The notes beneath the pieces were generated by a model. It did no database searches. It was not told where the DNA came from and saw only the letters and a list, made by a program, of their open reading frames with translations. A DNA stretch of 64,000 nt from Flavobacteriaceae bacterium (GTDB lineage: Bacteria > Bacteroidota > Bacteroidia > Flavobacteriales > Flavobacteriaceae), in the NCBI GenBank assembly GCA_012959395.1, contig DUDG01000033.1, positions 1-64,000 on the forward strand. The letters run 5' to 3'. The number at the start of each line of letters is the position of its first letter. Within the stretch, counting starts at the first letter, position 1. The position numbers were made by a program, and so were the translations under genes. Shown piece by piece: positions 17,330 through 25,922 of this stretch.

Positions 17330-18763
17330 TTAAAATTCTGCATTTTTAGGAGTTCTTGGGAATGGAATAACATCCCTAATGTTTGTCATCCCAGTAGTAA
17401 ATAATATTAATCGTTCTAGTCCTAAACCAAACCCACTATGTTTTACTGTTCCATATTTTCTAAGATCAAGATACCACCACAATTCTTTTTCTTCAATGTT
17501 CAGTTCTTTAATTCTAGACTTTAAAACTTCTAGCCTTTCTTCTCTTTGAGATCCCCCAACTATTTCTCCTATTCCTGGAAATAAAATATCCATAGCTTTT
17601 ACTGTTTTGCCATCTTCATTCATTCTCATATAAAAAGCTTTAATTTTTGCAGGGTAATCATAGATGATTACAGGTTTTTTAAAGTGGTTTTCAACTAAAA
17701 AACGTTCATGTTCACTTTGAAGATCTATTCCCCACTCTAAAATTGGGAATTTAAATTTTTTCTTTTTATTTGGCTTAGAATTTTTTAGAATTTCAAATGC
17801 TTCAGTGTAAGTAATTTTTTTAAAATCATTATTAATAACAAAATCTAACCTCTCCAATAAGTTTAATTCATTTCTTTCATTCATTGGTTTAGCCCTGTCT
17901 TCATCTAAAAGTTTTTTGTTTAAATATTTCAAATCTTCTTTGCATTCATCTATAAGGTCTTTAACCACAGACTTAATAAACTCTTCTGCTAATTTCATGT
18001 TGTCTTCTAAATCATAAAATGCCATTTCTGGCTCAATCATCCAAAATTCAGCTAAATGTCTAGATGTATTAGAGTTTTCTGCTCTAAAGGTTGGGCCAAA
18101 AGTATAAACTTTACCAAGCCCCATCGCCATACTCTCAGCCTCTAATTGCCCTGAGACCGTTAGGTTAGTTTCTTTTCCAAAAAAATCTTCAGAATAATCT
18201 ATTTCTTTTTTAGAATTTAATTTTGCATTATTAATATCAAGGGTAGTTACTTTGAACATTTCTCCAGCTCCTTCTGCATCATTACCTGTTACTATTGGAG
18301 TGTTAACATAGAAAAATCCTTTTTCTTTGAAATATTTATGAACAGCAAATGATATGCTAGATCTTATTCTCATTACTGAACTAAAAGTCTTTGTTCTAAC
18401 TCTTAAATGAGCATTTTCTCTTAAAAATTCTAATGAATGTTTCTTAGGCTGAATTGGATAAGAGTTCATGTCGCATTCTCCAAGAACAACTATTTTATCT
18501 ACTTTAATTTCTGATTTTTGTCCTTTCCCCTGACTTTCCACAAGAATTCCCTCTATTTCTAGAGATGCTCCAGTATTTATTTTTGAAAGCATTTCTGAAT
18601 CTGTGTTTTCAAAGTCAACAACACATTGAATATTTTCAGAACAGGATCCGTCGTTTAGAGATATAAATCTATTTGCTCTGAAAGTTTTTACCCACCCTTC
18701 TATAAATACCTTTTGAGAATTTGGGACTTCTTTTAGTAAACTTTTTACTGTAAAATTATTCAT
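17330..18763 (-). CDS. asnS: Asparaginyl-tRNA synthetase
   Basis: Charges tRNA-Asn; 477 residues, class IIb. The N-terminal OB-fold (VFIEGWVKTFRANRFISLND) binds the anticodon. Catalytic motifs are FFYVNTPIVTGNDAEGAGE (motif 1 region), TFGPTFRAENSNTSRHLAEF (motif 2) and GFGLGLERLILFTTG (motif 3). A near-match -7 box, CATATTTG on the minus strand, lies about 33 bases upstream. It heads the asnS-rpoN-glycosyltransferase set. Confidence 0.97.
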   Translation of the reverse strand: MNNFTVKSLLKEVPNSQKVFIEGWVKTFRANRFISLNDGSCSENIQCVVDFENTDSEMLSKINTGASLEIEGILVESQGKGQKSEIKVDKIVVLGECDMNSYPIQPKKHSLEFLRENAHLRVRTKTFSSVMRIRSSISFAVHKYFKEKGFFYVNTPIVTGNDAEGAGEMFKVTTLDINNAKLNSKKEIDYSEDFFGKETNLTVSGQLEAESMAMGLGKVYTFGPTFRAENSNTSRHLAEFWMIEPEMAFYDLEDNMKLAEEFIKSVVKDLIDECKEDLKYLNKKLLDEDRAKPMNERNELNLLERLDFVINNDFKKITYTEAFEILKNSKPNKKKKFKFPILEWGIDLQSEHERFLVENHFKKPVIIYDYPAKIKAFYMRMNEDGKTVKAMDILFPGIGEIVGGSQREERLEVLKSRIKELNIEEKELWWYLDLRKYGTVKHSGFGLGLERLILFTTGMTNIRDVIPFPRTPKNAEF

Positions 18764-18808
18764 TTAATAAGTGAAAATTAAAACAATCAAATATGAAGTT
18801 TTCATTGA

Positions 18809-18997
18809 TTACTCTTTTTTCCCGTAATATTTCTTTAACTCTTTAAAATTAGCTGTAAACCAAATTACAGAACTTGTGGATATTCCTACACTAAGCCAAA
18901 GTCCTAAATTATCTCTTGCATCACCAACGGCAATACTAAAAGCAATACAAAAACCAACGCTTATAGAAATCCAAATGTGTTTTTTATTTACCTTCAT
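18809..18997 (-). CDS. Small two-helix membrane protein, function unknown
   Basis: Sixty-two residues with two hydrophobic segments (about 8-24 and 32-47) separated by GDARDNLG and followed by a basic tail KELKKYYGKKE. I do not recognise a named family, but the composition, in-frame ATG, and an excellent -7 box 4 bases before the start argue that it is expressed. It lies between frr and asnS in a same-strand run. Probably an inner-membrane protein; nothing in the sequence gives a role. Confidence 0.7.
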   Translation of the reverse strand: MKVNKKHIWISISVGFCIAFSIAVGDARDNLGLWLSVGISTSSVIWFTANFKELKKYYGKKE

Positions 18998-19001
18998 AAA
19001 A

Positions 19002-19009
19002 CAAATATA
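19002..19009 (-). promoter_or_regulatory. -7 box for the 62-residue membrane protein
   Basis: On the minus strand this reads TATATTTG then TTTT then ATG: a perfect TAnnTTTG with the same 4-base spacing seen at panD. It lies in the 25-base gap after frr, implying a separate, leaderless transcript. Confidence 0.6.
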
Positions 19010-19022
19010 ATGCTATTAAAAA

Positions 19023-19574
19023 TTAAACAGAAAGAATTTCCTTTTCTTTAATAGAATATATTTTGTCAATTTGAGTAATATATTCATTAGTTAAATTTTG
19101 AATATCACCTTCAGATAAAGACTTTTGATCTAAAGAAACTTCTAACTTCTTTATATCATTATTAGCTTCTTTTCTAGAATTTCTGACACTAATTTTAGCT
19201 ATTTCAATTTCAGACTTGGCTATTTTAACAAGTTCACGCCTTCTTTCTCCAGTTAGAGGAGGGATTGTGATAATTATAGACTCTCCATTATTCATTGGAT
19301 TAAAACCTAAATTAGCTACCATTATAGCTTTTTCAATTTCAATTAATTTATCTTTTTCCCATGGTTGAACTGAAATAGTTTGAGCATCAGGAGTATTGAT
19401 GTTTGCTATTTGTGATAATGGGGTTAATGAGCCATAATAATCTAATTTAATACTAGCAAGCATTGATGGATTAGCTTTCCCCGCCCTAATATTAAGTAAT
19501 TCTTTTTCAAGATGCCTTATGGCATTTTTCATAGACTCTTCGCAGACTTCGATAATAAATTCTATTTCTTCCAC
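19023..19574 (-). CDS. frr: Ribosome recycling factor
   Basis: With EF-G splits post-termination ribosomes. It is 183 residues, close to the family norm, with MKNAIRHLEKELLNIRAGKA (the hinge-side helix), ANINTPDAQTISVQPWEK, PPLTGERRRELVKIAK and a final helical pair. It follows pyrH by 6 bases, completing the tsf-pyrH-frr order common in bacteria. Confidence 0.97.
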   Translation of the reverse strand: MEEIEFIIEVCEESMKNAIRHLEKELLNIRAGKANPSMLASIKLDYYGSLTPLSQIANINTPDAQTISVQPWEKDKLIEIEKAIMVANLGFNPMNNGESIIITIPPLTGERRRELVKIAKSEIEIAKISVRNSRKEANNDIKKLEVSLDQKSLSEGDIQNLTNEYITQIDKIYSIKEKEILSV

Positions 19575-19580
19575 AAGTAA

Positions 19581-20285
19581 CTATTTAACGATTGTGCCAA
19601 TTTTTCCCCCAGATATTATTTTGAATAAATTACCCTCTTTGTTCATATTAAAAACAATAATAGGCAAATTATTTTCTTTACTTAAAGTAAATGCTGTACT
19701 GTCCATAACTTTAAGGTTTTTATTCAAAACATTGTCAAATGAGATAGAATCAAATTTAATGGCATTTTTATTTTTCTCAGGATCTGAATCATAAATTCCA
19801 TTAACTCTAGTTCCTTTTAAAATAACATCTGCATTAATTTCTATAGCCCTTAAGACAGCAGCAGAATCTGTTGTAAAAAAAGGGTTTCCTGTTCCCCCTC
19901 CAAAGATGACAACTCTTTTTTTCTCTAAATGCCGAACAGCCTTTCTTTTGATATATGCTTCTGCTACAGCTTCAATTTTAATTGCTGTTTGAAGTCTAGT
20001 TTGCACTTCTGTTTCTTCTAATGCACTTTGTAAAGCAAGTCCATTTATTACAGTAGCTAGCATTCCCATGTAATCTGCCTGAACTCTATCCATTCCATTA
20101 TTGGCTGCAGAAACACCTCTAAATATATTTCCCCCTCCAATAACAATGGCGACTTCTATTCCAAGGCTTGTTACTTTTTTTATTTCTTGTGCATATTGTG
20201 AAATTCTAACTGGATCAATCCCGTATTGACGTTCACCTAATAAGGCTTCGCCACTTAATTTTAAAAGGATTCTTTTGTACATCAT
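19581..20285 (-). CDS. pyrH: Uridylate kinase
   Basis: Phosphorylates UMP to UDP in pyrimidine synthesis; 234 residues, amino-acid kinase fold. Motifs seen are [63 protein letters not shown] and [17 protein letters not shown]. The start is one of two adjacent ATGs. A variant -7 box (TATATTTA) stands about 16 bases upstream in a 75-base gap after tsf, so it may have its own promoter as well as read-through from the ribosomal genes. Confidence 0.97.
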   Translation of the reverse strand: MMYKRILLKLSGEALLGERQYGIDPVRISQYAQEIKKVTSLGIEVAIVIGGGNIFRGVSAANNGMDRVQADYMGMLATVINGLALQSALEETEVQTRLQTAIKIEAVAEAYIKRKAVRHLEKKRVVIFGGGTGNPFFTTDSAAVLRAIEINADVILKGTRVNGIYDSDPEKNKNAIKFDSISFDNVLNKNLKVMDSTAFTLSKENNLPIIVFNMNKEGNLFKIISGGKIGTIVK

Positions 20286-20301
20286 TTTAGGATTATTGAT
20301 G

Positions 20302-20309
20302 TAAATATA
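20302..20309 (-). promoter_or_regulatory. Variant -7 box upstream of pyrH
   Basis: TATATTTA on the minus strand, one mismatch to TAnnTTTG. The extended 13-mer TATATTTACATCA (20297-20309) is repeated exactly upstream of the ACT-like gene at 60275-60287. Confidence 0.35.
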
Positions 20310-20360
20310 ATCAATGATTTTTACAATTTTATCAAGAAAAATTAGCCTTAATAAAAAGAT

Positions 20361-21185
20361 TTAAACTAAACTAACTCTTTTAAAATCAGTAATTGTTAAG
20401 TCTGAATTTATAGATTTAACATATGAAGAAACACTTTGCTTATTATCTTTTATATAATCTTGATTAACCAAGGTGTTATCTTTGAAAAATCTTTTTAATT
20501 TACCTTTAGCAATATTTTCTAGCATAGCTTCTGGTTTACCTTTTTGCCTTAATTGATCTTTAGCTATTTCTATTTCCTTGTCAATAGTTTTTTGATCAAT
20601 TCCATTTTTGTCTAGCGCAATAGGATTCATCGCAGCTACTTGCATAGCAACATTTTTAGAAGCTTCTTCAATCCCTTGAACAGAAGATGAAAACCCTATG
20701 ATTGTTGCAATTTTATTTCCGGCATGAATATATTTCCCTACATATGAAGCGGATATTTTTTCAAAGCTACCTATAACTAGTTTTTCACCAATCACCCCAG
20801 TTTGCTGTATAAGCTTATCACTAATTGTCATCGAGTCTATACTAGAGTTTAAAAACTCATCTATCGAATTATGATTTAAAGCTAATTCGGCTAATTCATT
20901 TGCTAATGAAATAAAACTTTCGTTTTTAGCTACAAAATCAGTTTCACAGTTCAATGAAATTATTATACCATTTGTTGAATCATCACTTACTTTTGCAATT
21001 GCAGCCCCCTCAGACGAATCTCTATCTGCTCTTTTAGCTGCTACTTTTTGACCTTTTTTCCTTAAAATTTCAATAGCAATTTCAGTATCACCATTAGCTT
21101 CTACTAATGCATTTTTGCAATCCATTATTCCGGCACCAGACATTTTTCTGAGATTATTTACTTCAGATGCAGTTATTTTCCCCAT
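20361..21185 (-). CDS. tsf: Elongation factor Ts
   Basis: Nucleotide exchange factor for EF-Tu, 274 residues. The UBA-like N-terminus (ASEVNNLRKMSGAGIMDCKN) is followed by KKGQKVAAKRADRDSSEG, the core contact TDFVAKNESF, and a C-terminal segment with KLKRFFKDNTLVNQDYIKD. It follows rpsB by 5 bases and is translated as part of the rplM-rpsI-rpsB-tsf block. Confidence 0.97.
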   Translation of the reverse strand: MGKITASEVNNLRKMSGAGIMDCKNALVEANGDTEIAIEILRKKGQKVAAKRADRDSSEGAAIAKVSDDSTNGIIISLNCETDFVAKNESFISLANELAELALNHNSIDEFLNSSIDSMTISDKLIQQTGVIGEKLVIGSFEKISASYVGKYIHAGNKIATIIGFSSSVQGIEEASKNVAMQVAAMNPIALDKNGIDQKTIDKEIEIAKDQLRQKGKPEAMLENIAKGKLKRFFKDNTLVNQDYIKDNKQSVSSYVKSINSDLTITDFKRVSLV

Positions 21186-21190
21186 AATAA

Positions 21191-22051
21191 TTATTCTTCA
21201 GATTTTTTAGTAATTTTTTTTCTAACTCTTTTCTTTTTTTTAGTAGAATTTGTGGATTTTTCTTTAATCTCTTGAGAAGTTTCTTGTGTATTTTCAGAAT
21301 TAGTTGTTTTCTCTTCTGATGTTTCTTCTTTTTCTTTAATTAAGTCAGCTTGATCCTTTTCTTTTTGTCTTTCGGATAATCCTTCTTTAATTGCATTAGA
21401 AACATAATTAAGAATGATGTTGATAGATTTAGATGCATCATCATTTGAAGGAATTGCAAAATCTACTTCTCTCGGATCACAATTAGTGTCTACCATTGCA
21501 AAAATGGGAATATTTAATTTTTGAGCTTCTTTAACAGCAATGTGTTCTCTTCTTATATCTACTACAAATAAAGCTCCTGGGAGCCTTGTCATGTCAGTTA
21601 TTGAACCTAAATTTTTTTCTAACTTGGCTCTTAATCTATCGATTTGTAGTTTTTCTCTTTTCGACAATGCTTCAAAAGTTCCATCTTGTTTGGTTCTGTC
21701 AATAGCAGACATTTTTTTAACAGCTTTTCTAATAGTTACAAAGTTTGTAAGCATCCCACCAGGCCATCTTTCAGTAATATATGGCATGTTTACATCAGAT
21801 GCTGTTTTAGCAACTATTTCTTTAGCTTGTTTCTTAGTAGCAACAAATAAAATTTTCCTTCCAGAAGCTGCTATTTTGTGTAAAGCATCACTAGATTCTT
21901 CAATTTTAGAAGCGGTTTTGTATAAGTTAATAATGTGAATTCCATTTTTCTCCATATATACATAGGGAGCCATATTTGGATTCCATTTACGCGTTAGATG
22001 CCCGAAGTGAACACCAGCCTCTAAAAGAGGTTTAATTTGAATTTTTGTCAT
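21191..22051 (-). CDS. rpsB: 30S ribosomal protein S2
   Basis: Small-subunit protein S2, 286 residues. Core motifs are LLEAGVHFGHLTRKWNPNM, RKILFVATKKQAKEIV, ERWPGGMLTNF, PGALFVVDIRREHIA and MVDTNCDPREVDFAIPSNDD. The last 60 or so residues form a charged low-complexity tail rich in Glu and Ser, then Lys (ending VRKKITKKSEE), making it longer than the roughly 240-residue core. The 145 bases before its start are unusually structured for a ribosomal operon gap (see the leader entry). Confidence 0.96.
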   Translation of the reverse strand: MTKIQIKPLLEAGVHFGHLTRKWNPNMAPYVYMEKNGIHIINLYKTASKIEESSDALHKIAASGRKILFVATKKQAKEIVAKTASDVNMPYITERWPGGMLTNFVTIRKAVKKMSAIDRTKQDGTFEALSKREKLQIDRLRAKLEKNLGSITDMTRLPGALFVVDIRREHIAVKEAQKLNIPIFAMVDTNCDPREVDFAIPSNDDASKSINIILNYVSNAIKEGLSERQKEKDQADLIKEKEETSEEKTTNSENTQETSQEIKEKSTNSTKKKKRVRKKITKKSEE

Positions 22052-22196
22052 TTTTTTTAGTTTACGTTCCGTATGATTAGCAATAAATATTTAATTTTTA
22101 TTTATTTAGATGCTAAACTAACTTTCGCTAAGCGAATACGACAACAGTTTAATTTCAATAATTTTATGAACTTGATTCTTCTAATCGAAATATATA
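22052..22196 (-). promoter_or_regulatory. Structured leader between rpsI and rpsB
   Basis: A gene-free 145 bases inside an otherwise tight ribosomal operon. It carries a hairpin TTCGCT/AGCGAA (22124-22136) and two overlapping pairings: TTAGTTTA at 22057-22064, beside the rpsB start, with TAAACTAA at 22114-22121, and TTAGCA at 22077-22082 with TGCTAA at 22111-22116. The two pairings share three bases, so they compete. Such a layout fits an autoregulatory leader for S2, but this is inference; no known leader family was recognised. Confidence 0.4.
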
Positions 22197-22583
22197 TTAA
22201 CGTTTCGAGAATTGGAATTTTTTTCTTGCTTTCTTCTGACCGAATTTTTTTCTTTCAACCATTCTAGGGTCACGTGTCATTAAACCTTCCTTTTTTAACA
22301 TAGGACGGTATTCTTCATTAATTTCACAAAGTGCTCTAGAAATAGCTAATCTAATAGATTCAGCTTGACCATTAATTCCTCCTCCATAAACATTTACTTT
22401 TACGTTATAACTAGATAATGTTTCAGTTAAGGTAAATGGCTGATTTATTTTATATTGTAATAATGCAGTTGGAAAGTATTCTTCTAGAGATTTCCCATTT
22501 ATTGAATAAACACCTTTTCCCTTAGATAAATATACTCTAGCAACAGATGTTTTTCTTCTTCCAATTTTGTGAATTACTTCCAT
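22197..22583 (-). CDS. rpsI: 30S ribosomal protein S9
   Basis: Small-subunit protein S9, 128 residues. The family is clear from IGRRKTSVARVYLSKGKG, VNVYGGGINGQAESIRLAISRAL and the basic C-terminus ending FQFSKR, whose terminal Arg contacts P-site tRNA in known structures. It follows rplM by 3 bases, the near-universal L13-S9 pair. Confidence 0.98.
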   Translation of the reverse strand: MEVIHKIGRRKTSVARVYLSKGKGVYSINGKSLEEYFPTALLQYKINQPFTLTETLSSYNVKVNVYGGGINGQAESIRLAISRALCEINEEYRPMLKKEGLMTRDPRMVERKKFGQKKARKKFQFSKR

Positions 22584-22586
22584 AAA

Positions 22587-23042
22587 TTATTTTAAATCAT
22601 TTAAATTAATTAAAACAGGACTTTGCCCTTCATGTTTGTGATTTTCCCCAACATAAACTTTTAAATTTCTAAAAAGAACAGCTCCTAATTTATTTTTTGG
22701 CAACATTCCTTTTACAGATTTTTCAATTAATCTAGCAGGATCTTTAGCAAATAATTCCTTTGCTGTTAAAGATCTTTGACCTCCAGGATAACCTGTATAC
22801 CTTATATATTCTTTATTATCCCACTTGTTTCCAGAGAGAGTTATTTTTTCAGCATTTATAATAATTACGTTGTCTCCACAGTCTACATGAGCAGTAAAAC
22901 TTGGCTTGTATTTCCCCCTAATAAGTTTAGCAACTTTTGAGCACATTCTTCCAAGAGCTTGTCCGCTAGCATCTACTATAACCCAGTTTTTGTCAACTGT
23001 AGCTTTGTTTGCTGATATTGTTTTGTATGTTAATGAATCCAA
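22587..23042 (-). CDS. rplM: 50S ribosomal protein L13 (TTG start)
   Basis: Large-subunit protein L13, 151 residues. Motifs include WVIVDASGQALGRMCSKVA, GKYKPSFTAHVDCGDNVI, YTGYPGGQRSLTAKE and VKGMLPKNKLG. The protein begins MDSLTYKTISANKATVDKNW, matching flavobacterial L13, but the first codon is TTG: the frame has no ATG between the upstream TAG at 23097-23099 and the conserved body. A perfect consensus promoter and a small hairpin precede it, so the gene has a leader of roughly 45 bases, which is a plausible place for L13 autocontrol. Confidence 0.96.
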   Translation of the reverse strand: MDSLTYKTISANKATVDKNWVIVDASGQALGRMCSKVAKLIRGKYKPSFTAHVDCGDNVIIINAEKITLSGNKWDNKEYIRYTGYPGGQRSLTAKELFAKDPARLIEKSVKGMLPKNKLGAVLFRNLKVYVGENHKHEGQSPVLINLNDLK

Positions 23043-23060
23043 AATATTTTTTTTCTTCGA

Positions 23061-23080
23061 GAAAGATAATTCTATCTCTT
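23061..23080 (-). promoter_or_regulatory. Hairpin in the rplM leader
   Basis: On the minus strand AGAGATA pairs with TATCTTT around a GAAT loop (7 pairs including one G-U), between the promoter and the TTG start of rplM. Possibly a ribosomal-protein leader; I recall an L13-Bacteroidia leader being described, but I cannot confirm that this matches it. Confidence 0.4.
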
Positions 23081-23091
23081 TTATTGGCCTG

Positions 23092-23122
23092 CAAATCTAC
23101 AACAATAAATGAAATCTGCAAA
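23092..23122 (-). promoter_or_regulatory. Consensus promoter of the rplM-rpsI-rpsB-tsf operon
   Basis: Minus-strand TTTG (23119-23122), a 19-base spacer and TAGATTTG (23092-23099) match the Bacteroidota housekeeping promoter exactly. The predicted start of transcription lies about 45 bases before the rplM TTG. Confidence 0.75.
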
Positions 23123-23142
23123 CGCTTAAATAAATAAAATAA

Positions 23143-25878
23143 TTAGTGAGCTTCAAACCAGTTTTCACCTATGCCTATATCAACGGCTAATGGCACTTTT
23201 AATGTAAAAGCATTTTCCATTTCATTTTTTATTATTTTCTGCATTTGTTCTAATTCGGAGTTATGAATTTCAAAGATTAATTCATCATGAACTTGTACAA
23301 GCATTTTAGATTTTAAATTGTGATCAGTTATATTATTTTGAATATTAATCATCGCTATTTTGATTATGTCTGCTGCACTTCCTTGCACTGGTGCATTGAC
23401 TGCATTTCTTTCAGAAGCCCCTCTTACAATCTGATTTCTGGAGTTAATGTCTCTTAAATACCTTCTTCTGCCTAAAACAGTTTCCACATAACCATTCTCT
23501 CTAGCAAAATTAATTTGACTTGAGATGTAATTTTTTAACGAAGGATATGCGTTAAAGTATGATTCTATTAGTTCTTTTGATTCAGAACGACTAAGTGATG
23601 TTTGATTGCTTAGTCCAAAAGCAGAAACTCCATATATTATTCCAAAATTAACAGTTTTAGCGTTACTTCTTTGCTCTTTAGTTACATCAGAAATATCTAC
23701 ATTAAAAACTTTAGCAGCAGTAGAGTTATGAATGTCATTATTGTTTTGGAAAGCAGTGATCATATTAGGATCTTCACTTAAAGAAGCGATTACTCTAAGT
23801 TCAATTTGAGAATAATCAGCAGAAAGCATTACATAATCGGAATTTTCACAAATAAATGCTTTTCTAATTAGCCTTCCTCTTTTACTTCTTATTGGAATGT
23901 TTTGCAGATTAGGATTGTTACTGCTTAGTCTGCCTGTAGAAGCAACAGCTTGATTAAATACAGCATGGATTCTATTAGTATTTAAGTTTATTTGTTTAGG
24001 CAATGCATCAACATACGTATTAATTAATTTTTGTAATGATCTCCATTTTAAAACTTCTGAAACAACTTCATGATCTTTAGCAAGCTTTGATAGAATTTCT
24101 TCTGAAGTTGAATACTGACCAGATTTAGTTTTTTTTGGAGAATCTATTATTTTAAGTTTATCAAATAGCACTTCTCCAAGTTGTTTTGGAGAGGCTAAAT
24201 TGAAAATAGAATTAGTTAAACTAAATATTCTTTTTTCTATTAACTTAAGATCATTATGAAAATCATTAGAGAGATTTTTTAAAAAATTAGAATTAATTTT
24301 TATTCCATTAATTTCCATTTTTGAAAGAACCATTAATAACGGCATTTCAATATTTTTAAAAAGACTTTCAAGATTGGCTTTTTTTAAATCGTTACTTAAA
24401 AATTCTTTTAGTTGAAAATTTAAATCACTTATCTCCATCCCAAGTTCAATTGTATTATCTAAATTAGAATCTAAAACAGTACTTGTTTTATAATTTAGAT
24501 AGTTTTCACAAAGTAAGTTTAAATCATGGCTTATATCAGGATTAATTAAATAGTGAGCTATTTTATTATCAAAACATGTTCCTTTTACAAAAATTTCAAA
24601 TTCATTCAGTATTTGAAATTCAATTTTTAAATCATATCCAATTTTTATTATTTTATTATTTTGAAAAATAGATTTTATTTGATTTAATGAATTTTGATCT
24701 TTTTTTTGTATTGTTAAATAATAACTTTTTTTAGCTTCCCAACTTAAACATATTCCGAAGAAATTATTGTCAATATCATATTTTATTATTTTAAAAGAAA
24801 TTTGAGTCTGATTATTTAATTTTTCATATAATAATTGTTTGCCTAATTCAGTTTTAATAACCTGATATAGATGTTTAGATTTTGTTAAATCAATAAATTT
24901 GTTAGATGAATTAAGATTGGTTTCTCCTGGAGAATTAAATAAATCGTATTGAATGTCTTCTTGTAAAGTAGGATTTTTTAATTCATCTTTTTTATCAGAA
25001 AAAATTTTGAAAAAATTTTCCTTCATTCTTAAAAATTCAAGCTCATCAAATATTTCTTTAATTTTTTGAGTATTAGGATCTTCTAGCTTGAAATTTTTGA
25101 AGTCGTAATTTATCGGAACATCCAAAATTATGGTGGCTAGTTTTTTTGAAAGCAATCCTATCTCTTTATTTTGCTCAATTTTTTCTTTTAGTTTACCTTT
25201 AATTTGATCTGTATTGGCTAAAAGGTTTTCGATAGAGCCATACTCAGCTATAAATTTTTTAGCAGTTTTTTCACCAACCCCAGGAAGACCAGGGATATTA
25301 TCTGCGGAATCCCCCATCATTCCTAAGAAATCTATTACCTGTAAAGGATCAGATACTTCAAACTTTTTTTGGACCTCTTTTATGCCCCATATTTCAATTC
25401 CATTACCCATTCTGGCAGGCTTATACATAAATATGTTTTCTGAAACCAATTGAGCAAAATCTTTATCAGGAGTAACCATAAAAACTTCGTAATTATTTTT
25501 TTCAGCTTTTTTAGCTACAGTACCAATAATATCATCCGCTTCATATCCGTTTTTAATTAGAATGGGAATTCGCATAGCTTTTAATATTTCATGAATGTAT
25601 GGAACGGCAATTTTAATTGCATCAGGCGTTTCACTTCGATTAGCCTTGTAATCTTCAAAAATTTCTAAGCGATCACTTGATCCTCCTTTATCAAAAGCTA
25701 CAGCTAAATTTTCAGGCTTTTCTCTTTTTATTAGGTCTAATAAAGAATTCATAAATCCCATAATAGCACTAGTATCCATGCCTTTCGAGTTTATTCTTGG
25801 GTTTTTTATAAATGCATAGTATCCTCTAAAAATTAAAGCATAAGCATCGATTAAAAACAATTTCTTTTTTGCCTTCAT
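23143..25878 (-). CDS. polA: DNA polymerase I with degenerate proofreading domain
   Basis: Repair and Okazaki-fragment polymerase, 911 residues. The 5' nuclease domain is intact (VTPDKDFAQLV near 135-145, MGDSADNIPGLPGVGEKTA near 188-206). The polymerase domain is intact: DYSQIELRVIA (motif A), KTVNFGIIYGVSAFGLS (motif B) and QVHDELIFEI (motif C). The 3'-5' exonuclease region, about 355-490, keeps the fold (FGICLSWEAKKSYYL, FDNKIAHYLINPD) but lacks the metal-binding residues: Exo I DxE is replaced by SFKII, Exo II NxxxD reads GYDLKIE, and Exo III YxxxD reads LGMEISD. Proofreading is therefore probably absent. It is divergent from the metallophosphoesterase gene. Confidence 0.96.
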   Translation of the reverse strand: MKAKKKLFLIDAYALIFRGYYAFIKNPRINSKGMDTSAIMGFMNSLLDLIKREKPENLAVAFDKGGSSDRLEIFEDYKANRSETPDAIKIAVPYIHEILKAMRIPILIKNGYEADDIIGTVAKKAEKNNYEVFMVTPDKDFAQLVSENIFMYKPARMGNGIEIWGIKEVQKKFEVSDPLQVIDFLGMMGDSADNIPGLPGVGEKTAKKFIAEYGSIENLLANTDQIKGKLKEKIEQNKEIGLLSKKLATIILDVPINYDFKNFKLEDPNTQKIKEIFDELEFLRMKENFFKIFSDKKDELKNPTLQEDIQYDLFNSPGETNLNSSNKFIDLTKSKHLYQVIKTELGKQLLYEKLNNQTQISFKIIKYDIDNNFFGICLSWEAKKSYYLTIQKKDQNSLNQIKSIFQNNKIIKIGYDLKIEFQILNEFEIFVKGTCFDNKIAHYLINPDISHDLNLLCENYLNYKTSTVLDSNLDNTIELGMEISDLNFQLKEFLSNDLKKANLESLFKNIEMPLLMVLSKMEINGIKINSNFLKNLSNDFHNDLKLIEKRIFSLTNSIFNLASPKQLGEVLFDKLKIIDSPKKTKSGQYSTSEEILSKLAKDHEVVSEVLKWRSLQKLINTYVDALPKQINLNTNRIHAVFNQAVASTGRLSSNNPNLQNIPIRSKRGRLIRKAFICENSDYVMLSADYSQIELRVIASLSEDPNMITAFQNNNDIHNSTAAKVFNVDISDVTKEQRSNAKTVNFGIIYGVSAFGLSNQTSLSRSESKELIESYFNAYPSLKNYISSQINFARENGYVETVLGRRRYLRDINSRNQIVRGASERNAVNAPVQGSAADIIKIAMINIQNNITDHNLKSKMLVQVHDELIFEIHNSELEQMQKIIKNEMENAFTLKVPLAVDIGIGENWFEAH

Positions 25879-25897
25879 CTATATTTTTCTACATTTG
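25868..25897 (+). promoter_or_regulatory. Candidate promoter of the metallophosphoesterase gene
   Basis: TTTG (25868-25871), an 18-base spacer and TACATTTG (25890-25897), a full -7 match, 25 bases before the TTG start. The -33 part overlaps the first codons of polA on the other strand. Confidence 0.5.
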
Positions 25898-25922
25898 ATG
25901 GCTAATTTAAAAAAATATAGTT

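Noticed and set aside
22073-22267. 64-codon plus-strand frame in the rpsI-rpsB leader
   Set aside because: It is antisense to the end of rpsI, rich in Phe/Ile from AT bias, and covers the structured leader; no family resemblance.
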